A stretch of DNA of 7,572 nucleotides from Gammaproteobacteria bacterium UBA3498. GTDB taxonomy: Bacteria; Pseudomonadota; Gammaproteobacteria; Pseudomonadales; Pseudohongiellaceae. The translations under genes were made by a program, and so were the position numbers. Positions 1-5,918 of the stretch are shown here, in pieces. The DNA lies in the NCBI GenBank assembly GCA_002377605.1, contig DFQD01000228.1, positions 1 through 7,572 of the forward strand, in the 5' to 3' direction. A model generated the notes under the pieces. It saw only the letters and a list, made by a program, of their open reading frames with translations. It was not told the DNA's origin and did not search any database. How positions within the stretch are numbered: position 1 is the stretch's first letter; every line of letters starts with the position of its first letter.

Positions 1-2
1 CA

Positions 3-68
3 GGCTATTGCGTTCTTCTCGAACTAATTAAGCGCATTCAAAACGCCCACCGAGAGTTGAATAGTTAG
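3..68 (+). CDS. possible 3' end of an unidentified gene
   Basis: One plus-strand frame is open from the left edge of the window to a TAG at 66-68 and reads as 21 plausible residues ending in LIKRIQNAHRELNS. The composition (alternating hydrophobic and charged residues, helix-like) is what a protein C-terminus could look like, and the other two plus-strand frames close sooner. The open stretch is too short to exclude chance, no family is recognised, and the rest would lie outside the window. If real, it is convergent with the carbonic anhydrase gene, with about 90 bases between them (69-160) in which I see no clear terminator hairpin or other element. Confidence 0.25.
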   Translation, partial: GYCVLLELIKRIQNAHRELNS

Positions 69-160
69 TCATAATTAAGTTTTAAGATCCCTTTGTTTCT
101 GCTGCCGCAGTCGCAAGCCTGGAGTTTATCATTGACGGAGAATTGAGAATTGAGTATTTG

Positions 161-757
161 CTACAAGAATTCGACGACACCAGTTTCAAGACAATACTCG
201 GCGCCCACAATCTTAAGGCCTTCTTCTGCAACTTTGCGTTTTAGAATTTCAGATTTGTTTGTTAGCTTGCCGATACTAGATTGGATGTTAGCACGCACTG
301 CTTTTGCAACCTTGTCGTCAAAAGAATCACTATTTGTAAACTTTGCTTCAATTCCGTGTTTGATGCTATTTACGATCGCTTGCAGGTTCGGTGAAGAATC
401 TTCATTTGGAGATTCCAATTCCTTAATTGTGGCTTTAATAGCCCCACAAAAAGTATGACCCAAAACTACGATGAGTTTTGTCTCGAATTTTTCCGTAGCG
501 AATTCGATGCTACCAATTTGAGAAGGGGTGGCTATATTGCCCGCAACTCGAATAACAAATAGATCTCCTAACCCTTGCGCAAAGATTAGCTCGCAAGGTA
601 CGCGGGAATCTGAACATCCCAATACGATGGCGAAGGGGTTATGTTTTTCGACTAATTCCAGACGATCTGCATCGTTCACCTTAATGTGAGAAGAACCGCT
701 ACGAAATAATTCGTTGCCTTCTTTCAGGCGGCGCAAGGCAGCATCAGCTTCAAGCAT
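161..757 (-). CDS. beta-class carbonic anhydrase
   Basis: A complete 198-residue protein that should interconvert CO2 and bicarbonate in the cytoplasm. The beta-class zinc site is fully visible: Cys48 with the Asp50-Arg52 dyad in GCSDSRVP, and His101 with Cys104 in LGHTFCGA. The VAGNI segment near residue 71 is also typical, and the length is normal for the family. The ATG at 757 gives an N-terminus (ADAALRRLKEGNELF) of the usual kind, but no good Shine-Dalgarno sequence precedes it. The reading start lies 11 bases after the terminal stop of the decayed ferritin-like gene on the same strand, so the two may once have been co-transcribed. Its present promoter is not obvious and may lie within or upstream of the relic. 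No SulP-type bicarbonate transporter gene is next to it in this window. The subtype name (can, cynT or other) cannot be assigned from sequence alone. Confidence 0.96.
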   Translation of the reverse strand: MLEADAALRRLKEGNELFRSGSSHIKVNDADRLELVEKHNPFAIVLGCSDSRVPCELIFAQGLGDLFVIRVAGNIATPSQIGSIEFATEKFETKLIVVLGHTFCGAIKATIKELESPNEDSSPNLQAIVNSIKHGIEAKFTNSDSFDDKVAKAVRANIQSSIGKLTNKSEILKRKVAEEGLKIVGAEYCLETGVVEFL

Positions 758-768
758 GGGAGCAATAC

Positions 769-1063
769 TCAGTTTTTATCTAGGGCTATGGGCAGGTTGG
801 TAAAAAGGAAGTCTTCTAGTTCCCAGTCTAGACAAACATCTCTTTGCCGTACTCGCTCGAGCTCCATTGGTGTGTTTTTTCGTCTCTATTGTGAACCAAA
901 ATGGCTTTATATTTTTGCAGGCATAAAACCGTTGGTACTATTAATCATACGCTTTCAGCTCTTTCAAGAGAAAGCTGATCGCTTGGCGCATGTCCCGAGT
1001 TTCATCTGTCAGTTCTGCTATGAGTTGATGATAACTTTCATTTGCTGCTGTAACTATCTTCAC
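769..1063 (-). pseudogene. decayed encapsulated-ferritin-like (EncFtn family) gene
   Basis: Three collinear minus-strand segments in three different frames together resemble a whole short EncFtn-type ferritin-like protein (about 95-100 residues). Segment A (1063 to about 903) reads YHQLIAELTDETRDMRQAIS and then LLKELKAYD. It is followed by two consecutive stops, TAA (943-941) and TAG (940-938), exactly where the family has Trp-Tyr of its DWYNQR motif, and continues YQRFYACKN. Segment B (902 to about 868) reads ILVHNRDEKTH, matching the family's HNRDEEKEH metal-binding helix. Restoring one base before it (AAG-CC to AAG-GCC) rejoins A and B. Segment C (867-769) reads MELERVRQRD, then LEDFLFTNLPIALDKN and TGA, matching the family's C-terminal LFT-x-x-PIA ending. 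The GTG at 1063 is only a nominal start; an in-frame TAG lies just upstream. The family assignment rests on recalled family sequences and the collinear order of motifs. No encapsulin shell gene and no C-terminal cargo-targeting peptide are seen. Confidence 0.8.
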
Positions 1064-1251
1064 ATGCTACGAAAGCGAGTCGCATTGTAAGACACCGGGC
1101 AATTATTCCCAATACTTATTAGCTCTGCGATTTATCTGTAAGTAATGAGAGATGGCTCTCTAAAACAGGGCGGGAACGACCCTCATGAGTGCAATCTCCA
1201 AGAATTACCTGGTGAATTCGACTGATAGAGCCGCAGAACAAGGTAAAGTTT
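1064..1251. other. intergenic stretch, nothing identified
   Basis: Together with the pseudogene this makes the largest stretch without an intact gene (758-1251). The 188 bases between the relic and the NRDE stop codon contain no recognisable RNA gene or long ORF. A short perfect hairpin (AGAGA-TGGC-TCTCT, 1148-1161) lacks a T-tract on either strand, so it is not called as a terminator. A minus-strand frame stays open for about 44 codons after the NRDE stop, down to a TAA-type stop near 1119, but the peptide matches no family I recognise. The stretch may carry the former promoter of the ferritin-like gene, or further decayed sequence. Confidence 0.4.
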
Positions 1252-2037
1252 TTAAGAGTATTTGAGAAACTGGTAATAGTTACGGCTCGTAGCTTCACCA
1301 CTATTATCGTAGTTCTGTTCGCTGAATCGAAATTCACCGTCTTCTCGCCCAATAATTGCCGTCGAACACAGAGTTCCATAGCCACGATCGGTATGCATGA
1401 TAAAAGTCGAGGAAAGAGCTCGTTCAATTTCCAACGGAACACCAGTACTTGGCAGATTTTCGTCCGAAGAAATCTCCCGGTGATTCATCATTTTAATAAG
1501 CTGGTCCGTTGTTAATGAATCACCGTTGTTTAGTAGAGACTTCAAGCCCTCTCTACCACGATTTACTTTTGGCCAATCCGAATTTAGCAGGCTATTAGAT
1601 AATCCATAAACTCCTGGCTCAAGTTTAGTCACTAGGTTTTCCAGGTTGTTTACATAAAACATGTCTTCGCTATCACCCAATAATAAATTAAATCCTGCAT
1701 AATGATTAAAGTTTTCACTTAGGCTATTGGCATAATCTTCTACCGATTTGGTACCCCTTAGAAAATTAATCGGTAGCTCACCGCGGGATCGTGCCGCTGG
1801 TTCAGCCTGAGATGGATCCCGAATATTGGTTACAGCACTGAATCGTCCAGCTTTGGACAAGCCCAACCAAGTTCCACCGGCAAGGAGGTCTTTGCCAGCC
1901 AATATTGTTTGTTTATTTACTTCAGATTGCCAGAACGCCGCCTGCAGAGTAGGCCGGGAAAAAAACTCGTCCCGGTTAGCTGCCACTAACAGCGGAAAAC
2001 GGGGCTCAGCCTTGTGGGCGAAAATGATTAGACACAC
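1252..2037 (-). CDS. NRDE family protein (TANGO2-like, DUF833)
   Basis: A complete 261-residue protein of the NRDE family, whose eukaryotic member is TANGO2. The name-giving motif AANRDEFFSRP is at residues 19-29. Other family signatures follow in order: AGKDLLAGGTWLG (47-59), AVTNIRD (68-74), RSRGELPINFL (83-93), a Gly-Leu-Ser-Asn segment near the middle (YGLSNSLLN) and a C-terminal STAIIGREDGEFRF stretch. The start is GTG (2037-2035), which places Cys at position 2 as in family members (MCLI). There is no signal peptide or membrane segment, so it is probably cytoplasmic. Biochemical function is unsettled; TANGO2 homologues have been linked to heme trafficking, but the sequence does not prove that here. 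It is transcribed divergently from lgt, a neighbourhood also seen in other gammaproteobacteria. The ribosome binding site is weak (AGAG about 9 bases upstream). Confidence 0.93.
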   Translation of the reverse strand: MCLIIFAHKAEPRFPLLVAANRDEFFSRPTLQAAFWQSEVNKQTILAGKDLLAGGTWLGLSKAGRFSAVTNIRDPSQAEPAARSRGELPINFLRGTKSVEDYANSLSENFNHYAGFNLLLGDSEDMFYVNNLENLVTKLEPGVYGLSNSLLNSDWPKVNRGREGLKSLLNNGDSLTTDQLIKMMNHREISSDENLPSTGVPLEIERALSSTFIMHTDRGYGTLCSTAIIGREDGEFRFSEQNYDNSGEATSRNYYQFLKYS

Positions 2038-2191
2038 AATTCAACTCTATTAGTCTGATGCGCGGCGATATATTAAGAGATAGGTAGTTTAAATCCCACC
2101 TTTAATCACCGCTTAGTGACGCATTCTTGATATACTTCTTCTGGTAGTAAATCTTAGAAAAGAATTGCCAGACCGCGGATATTCGGAAGCA
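2038..2191. promoter_or_regulatory. divergent promoter region between NRDE gene and lgt
   Basis: This AT-rich interval separates two genes reading away from each other, so it must hold the promoters of both, unless lgt-thyA-folA is driven from elsewhere. A possible plus-strand -35-like TTGATA (2127-2132) lies 15 bases before TAAATC (2148-2153), which is only a weak -10 match. On the minus strand a TAATAT element near 2069-2074 could be a -10 for the NRDE gene, without a convincing -35. No strong operator-like palindrome or riboswitch is visible. Exact promoters cannot be assigned by eye. Confidence 0.4.
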
Positions 2192-3016
2192 GTGCTAACC
2201 TTTCCTCAATTCGATCCAGTAGCTCTTGCCATAGGGCCAATAAGCATCCACTGGTATGGAGTGATGTATATCATCGCTTTCGGCGGCGCTTGGGCGCTGG
2301 CGAGTTACCGCGGCAAAAAGATTCCAGATCAGTGGAATGCTGAGCAAATTTCGGATTTAGTTTTTTACGGTGCGTTGGGTGCGGTATTAGGTGGTCGCAT
2401 TGGTTCCGTCTTCTTTTATAGCTTCGATCGTTTTCTGGGTGATCCAATTTGGTTGTTTCGGGTTTGGGAAGGAGGCATGTCTTTTCATGGTGGATTTCTC
2501 GGGGTTTTAATCGCCTTTTATTTCTATTCGAAAACCATTGGAAAAGGATTTTGGGAAACCATCGATTTCATTGCTCCTTTCGTTCCATTCGGATTAGGCG
2601 CTGGACGCCTTGGAAATTTTATCGGTGGTGAGTTATGGGGTCGGCCAACAGATGTGTTGTGGGGCATGGTGTTCCCTCACGTTGACAACCTGGCCCGACA
2701 CCCATCGCAACTTTATCAAGTTGCACTGGAAGGCATTGCACTATTTATTATTGTATGGTGGTTTTCGTCTTCACCGAAACCGCGTATGGCAGTGTCTGGA
2801 GTTTTTTCACTAAGTTATGGTTGCTTTCGTTTCTTTGTGGAATTTTTTAGAGAGCCAGATCCACACATTGGCTTTGTTGCCTTCGACTGGATGACAATGG
2901 GACAATTCCTATGTATACCAATGATTATTGTCGGGATTGTATTGTTATATCTCGCGTACTCTAATGGAAAAAAGCCGCCCCAAGCTAATTTAGATCACGG
3001 ATCCAAAACTTCATGA
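2192..3016 (+). CDS. lgt: prolipoprotein diacylglyceryl transferase
   Basis: This inner-membrane enzyme transfers diacylglyceryl from phosphatidylglycerol to the lipobox cysteine of prolipoproteins, the first step of lipoprotein maturation. Family landmarks in order (numbered from the GTG): FPQFDPVAL and IHWYG (4-23), EGGMSFHGGFLGV with the essential His99, GAGRLGNFIGGELWGRP with Arg139, Asn142 and Glu147, RHPSQLYQ (169-176), and FRFFVEFFREPD with Arg213 and Glu217. Several hydrophobic segments match the multi-spanning topology, and the length (274) is normal. The open frame extends upstream to a TTG at 2165 (283 residues). I prefer GTG 2192 because it gives the usual N-terminus (LTFPQFDP); GGAAG precedes it at short spacing. 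The TTG, preceded by AGAAAAGAA, cannot be excluded. The stop overlaps the thyA start (ATGA). It is the first gene of the plus-strand operon. Confidence 0.95.
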   Translation: MLTFPQFDPVALAIGPISIHWYGVMYIIAFGGAWALASYRGKKIPDQWNAEQISDLVFYGALGAVLGGRIGSVFFYSFDRFLGDPIWLFRVWEGGMSFHGGFLGVLIAFYFYSKTIGKGFWETIDFIAPFVPFGLGAGRLGNFIGGELWGRPTDVLWGMVFPHVDNLARHPSQLYQVALEGIALFIIVWWFSSSPKPRMAVSGVFSLSYGCFRFFVEFFREPDPHIGFVAFDWMTMGQFLCIPMIIVGIVLLYLAYSNGKKPPQANLDHGSKTS

Positions 3017-3864
3017 AGCAATATTTAGCTCTATGTCAGCGCATTATCGACGAGGGCACCTGGATCGAAAACAAGCGAACAGGAAAGAAGTGCCTTACAG
3101 TAGTGGATGCCGATCTAATTTACGATGTTGCCAACAATAAATTTCCATTAGTTACTACCCGGAAGAGTTTCTGGAAAGCGGCCATAGCTGAGTTTCTAGG
3201 CTATCTCCGCGGTTACGACAACGCTGCCGATTTCCGTGCGCTAGGTGCAAAAACCTGGGACGCCAATGCTAACGACAATGAAACCTGGCTAAATAATCCT
3301 GTACGCAAAGGTAAAGACGACATGGGTCGTGTTTATGGGGTGCAGGGAAGATGCTGGCAAAAACCCGACGGATCCAACTTGGATCAATTGCGAAAAATAG
3401 TTGATAACTTGGCTAAAGGTATAGACGACCGAGGTGAGATTCTCACTTTTTATAATCCGGGAGAGTTTGATTTAGGTTGTTTGCGACCGTGTATGCACAC
3501 TCATACATTCTCGCTACTTGGAGATACGCTTTTCTTAACTAGTTACCAGCGCTCCTGCGATGTTCCATTGGGGCTCAACTTTAATCAGATCCAGGTGTTT
3601 TGGTTCCTGGCGGTGATGGCGCAAATCACTGGGCACAAACCAGGCAACGCCTATCACAAAATTGTGAACGCCCACATTTATGAAGATCAGGTGGAATTAA
3701 TGCGCGACGTGCAACTAAGGCGTGAACCATTCGCTCTGCCAAAGCTTGATATAAATCCTGAAATAAAGTCACTCGAAGATTTGGAAACTTGGGTAACGAT
3801 GGATGATTTTTCTGTTAAGGGATATCGGCATCATGATCCCATCGCCTATCCTTTTTCTGTTTAG
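3013..3864 (+). CDS. thyA: thymidylate synthase
   Basis: It converts dUMP and methylene-tetrahydrofolate to dTMP and dihydrofolate in the cytoplasm. The catalytic Cys160 lies in LRPCMH. QRSCDVPLGLNFN (179-191) supplies the phosphate-binding Arg180, Asp183 and the uracil-binding Asn191, and NAHIYEDQ gives His221 and Tyr223. The N-terminal ERTG-like loop is NKRTG (20-24). At 283 residues it belongs to the longer bacterial subtype found in Vibrio and relatives, not the 264-residue E. coli form. In it the E. coli Arg-Arg pair at the dimer interface (126-127) appears as Arg140-Gly141, and the active-site surroundings are RPCMHTH instead of APCHAFF. The ATG sits inside the lgt stop (ATGA, 4-base overlap) with no strong Shine-Dalgarno sequence, suggesting translational coupling. 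folA, which recycles its dihydrofolate product, follows. Confidence 0.97.
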   Translation: MKQYLALCQRIIDEGTWIENKRTGKKCLTVVDADLIYDVANNKFPLVTTRKSFWKAAIAEFLGYLRGYDNAADFRALGAKTWDANANDNETWLNNPVRKGKDDMGRVYGVQGRCWQKPDGSNLDQLRKIVDNLAKGIDDRGEILTFYNPGEFDLGCLRPCMHTHTFSLLGDTLFLTSYQRSCDVPLGLNFNQIQVFWFLAVMAQITGHKPGNAYHKIVNAHIYEDQVELMRDVQLRREPFALPKLDINPEIKSLEDLETWVTMDDFSVKGYRHHDPIAYPFSV

Positions 3865-3883
3865 ATCGGATAGATAGAAGAAA

Positions 3884-4390
3884 ATGAAACTCGCTTTGAT
3901 ATGTGCTATGGCAAAAAATCGAACTATTGGCCGCAACAATAGTTTGCCCTGGCATCTGCCCGAGGATTTGAAGTACTTTAAGCACACAACTATGGGAAGC
4001 ACGATCATCATGGGGCGCAAAACCTGGGAATCTATTGGTAGAGCATTACCCGGTAGAACCAACATTGTTATTACGAGTAATGCAGACTACAAAGCCGAAG
4101 GGGCTAAAGTTGTTGGTTCACTTGAGGCGGCTCTGGAACTCGTAGAAAGTATTTCAATAATAGATGGTTCCGATGAAGCATTTGTTATAGGTGGAGCAAG
4201 CTTATATAAAGAAGCATTGCCACATGCACAAAACTTTCATTTAACTCGAGTTCACGCTGATGTGAAAGGTGATACTTTTCTTCCTGAGTTTAATGAAGCT
4301 GAATGGAGTGAAGTTTCACGAGAAGAGTTTAAAAAGAGTGAAACCAATCCTTACGATTACAGCATCTGTGTTTTAGAAAGATTTAACTAA
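3884..4390 (+). CDS. folA: dihydrofolate reductase
   Basis: NADPH-dependent reduction of dihydrofolate to tetrahydrofolate in the cytoplasm, regenerating the cofactor oxidised by ThyA. Signatures: ALICAMAKNRTIGRNNSLPW (4-23), HLPEDLKYFK with the substrate-binding acid Asp28 and Phe32, MGRKTWESIG (43-52) for NADPH binding, LPGRTNIV with Arg58 for the folate glutamate tail, and FVIGGASLY with the Gly103-Gly104 pair. The length of 168 residues is normal for a chromosomal enzyme, with a slightly longer loop before the Gly-Gly motif than in E. coli. The ATG at 3884 is preceded by AGATAGAAGAAA, a modest ribosome binding site, 19 bases after the thyA stop, so the genes are probably co-transcribed. 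Its stop codon overlaps that of the converging argE by 4 bases. Confidence 0.97.
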   Translation: MKLALICAMAKNRTIGRNNSLPWHLPEDLKYFKHTTMGSTIIMGRKTWESIGRALPGRTNIVITSNADYKAEGAKVVGSLEAALELVESISIIDGSDEAFVIGGASLYKEALPHAQNFHLTRVHADVKGDTFLPEFNEAEWSEVSREEFKKSETNPYDYSICVLERFN

Positions 4391-5538
4391 AGGCAGTGTT
4401 TAGAAATAAGTTTTGTTAACACATCGATACTGGAATTGATCATATCAATCGACATGTATTCATTCGGTTGATGCGCCTGATCGATATTTCCCGGTCCCAT
4501 CACAATAGTATCCATTCCTAGTTCTTGTAGAAACGGCCCTTCGGTTCCAAACTGAACAGTTATTCCACTATGGCCAGTGAGTTCTTCTGCTGCTTTAAGT
4601 ATTGCGCTGTTTTCTTCAGCAAAGAATGCTGGAACACCGGAAAATATTTCGCCCATTTCGAAACGTATTCCAAGCGGCTCAGTAACCCGCTTTACTCTCT
4701 CCTGAATTTCTGCACGCACAGTGTCAATGTTCATTCCCGGGGTTAAGCGCACATCGAATTCGAGGCTGCAGTGACCACAAATTCGATTGGGATTATCGCC
4801 ACCGTGTATTGCCCCTAAGTTAAGTGTTGGATAAGGAATGGCAAATAAATCTGAAGTATATTTTTCTTTGAGTTGCTGACGAAAAGTAAGTAGTTCAGCA
4901 ATAACTTCGTGCATAGCATCCAGCGCATTCTTACCCAGTGTGGGATCGGAAGAATGCCCGCTTTGGCCCACGAGGCGAATGCTATCCATCATAATGCCCT
5001 TATGTGCTTTAACTGGTTGCATTCCAGTTGGTTCGCCGATGACTGCGGACCTCGCATTGGGTCTACCCAATTCTGCTAGTGTTTTTGCACCTAGCATGGA
5101 AGATTCTTCATCGGCAGTTGCAAGAACGATGAGAGGCTCTTTGAACTCATGATTAATTACCTCTTTGATAGCTTCCAATACGATTGGGAAGAAGCTTTTC
5201 ATATCGGTGATGCCAAGGCCAAAAATCTTGTCTTCTTTTTCTGTAAGCTTAAATGGATCTACCGACCAGAGTCCCTCATCAAACGGAACAGTGTCAGTAT
5301 GTCCGGCCAAAACTAATCCACCCGGGCCTGCGCCAAGAGTGGCGATGAGATTGAATTTTGTATTTTCAGGATCGCAAGAAATGACTTCGCACCTAAATCC
5401 CATATCTTCGAAGGTGTTACCTAGATAATCAATTACTGGCTTGTTACTCATATCCAGTTCTTTGTTTGCTGAACTTACGCTGGGCAAACTAACTACTTTA
5501 TCGATCTGCCGTAATAGGCCTGGCAAAACTATAGACAT
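4387..5538 (-). CDS. argE: acetylornithine deacetylase
   Basis: It hydrolyses N-acetylornithine to ornithine and acetate in the linear arginine pathway. This M20-family metallopeptidase-fold protein is, at 383 residues, the same length as E. coli ArgE. Metal and catalytic residues fall at matching positions: His80 in LAGHTDTVPFD, Asp112 in GLGITDMKSF, Glu144-Glu145 in ATADEESSM, Glu169 in VIGEPTGMQPVKAHKG, and His356 in IDQAHQPNEY. GQSGHSSDP and YPTLNLGAIHGGD, from the dimerisation domain, are also present. These signatures favour ArgE over the related succinyl-diaminopimelate desuccinylase DapE. The gene lies 26 bases downstream of phhB as the last gene of the minus-strand operon. No Shine-Dalgarno sequence is visible before the ATG at 5538 (the bases are CAACCCTTCT), so initiation may depend on coupling or on an AT-rich leader. 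Confidence 0.95.
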   Translation of the reverse strand: MSIVLPGLLRQIDKVVSLPSVSSANKELDMSNKPVIDYLGNTFEDMGFRCEVISCDPENTKFNLIATLGAGPGGLVLAGHTDTVPFDEGLWSVDPFKLTEKEDKIFGLGITDMKSFFPIVLEAIKEVINHEFKEPLIVLATADEESSMLGAKTLAELGRPNARSAVIGEPTGMQPVKAHKGIMMDSIRLVGQSGHSSDPTLGKNALDAMHEVIAELLTFRQQLKEKYTSDLFAIPYPTLNLGAIHGGDNPNRICGHCSLEFDVRLTPGMNIDTVRAEIQERVKRVTEPLGIRFEMGEIFSGVPAFFAEENSAILKAAEELTGHSGITVQFGTEGPFLQELGMDTIVMGPGNIDQAHQPNEYMSIDMINSSIDVLTKLISKHCL

Positions 5539-5564
5539 AGAAGGGTTGAAATTTTCGATTTTAA

Positions 5565-5918
5565 TTAAGAGGAAGTTGATGGCTTGGCAATCATGTCAGT
5601 TTTTGCTGCCATGATAAAGTCATTGATATGAAGACCGTTAATTTTATGTGTCCACCAGAAAACTGTGACTTTACCCCATTCCGTCAGGATTGCGGGGTGG
5701 TGGTTCTCCCGTTCTGCAAGGTTCGCAATTTGGTAGGTAAATTTAAAAGCGTCTTCGAACTCGACGAAATAAAACTCTCTAATGAGTTTTTCAACTCCAT
5801 CATGAAAATCTTTTTTCCAGGCTGGAACACGCAGCAGCAATTCATTCGATTGTTCTTCTGTTACTGTAGGCGCGCCAAGCTGACATGCTTCACAATGTTT
5901 TTTGTATAAAGCTGTCAT
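5565..5918 (-). CDS. phhB: pterin-4a-carbinolamine dehydratase
   Basis: It dehydrates 4a-hydroxytetrahydropterin, the product of aromatic amino acid hydroxylases, so that the pterin cofactor can be recycled. The 117-residue protein carries the family active-site motif ENHHPAILTEWGKV (71-84, with His73-His74-Pro75), His91 in WWTHKINGL, and the conserved tail NDFIMAAKTD (99-108). The N-terminal HCEACQLGAP segment with a Cys-x-x-Cys pair is typical of the bacterial PhhB form. Its ATG overlaps the hemW stop as TAATG, and a good GAGGAA ribosome binding site lies within the last hemW codons. No phenylalanine hydroxylase gene (phhA) is in the window, so the partner enzyme is either elsewhere or absent; the family is also found in bacteria lacking phhA. 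Confidence 0.95.
   Translation of the reverse strand: MTALYKKHCEACQLGAPTVTEEQSNELLLRVPAWKKDFHDGVEKLIREFYFVEFEDAFKFTYQIANLAERENHHPAILTEWGKVTVFWWTHKINGLHINDFIMAAKTDMIAKPSTSS

Noticed and set aside
141..154. Tandem heptamer AATTGAG downstream of the carbonic anhydrase gene
   Set aside because: Only two copies of an AT-rich 7-mer, with no sign of a longer repeat or site function.
788..1090. Plus-strand open frame of 100 codons antisense to the ferritin-like relic
   Set aside because: The peptide is rich in Ser, Arg, Cys and Phe with no family resemblance. The minus strand here carries clear remnants of a known family, so the open frame is a chance shadow.
1148..1161. Hairpin AGAGA-TGGC-TCTCT as a terminator
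   Set aside because: The stem is short and AT-containing, with no T-tract on either strand immediately after it.
1119..1442. Minus-strand open frame overlapping the 3' end of the NRDE gene
   Set aside because: Most of it is out-of-frame reading of the NRDE coding sequence, and the remainder past the NRDE stop matches nothing recognised.
2106..2119. Interrupted palindrome TCAC-N6-GTGA between NRDE gene and lgt
   Set aside because: The arms are only 4 bases and are in the opposite order to a CRP site (TGTGA-N6-TCACA), so chance is sufficient.
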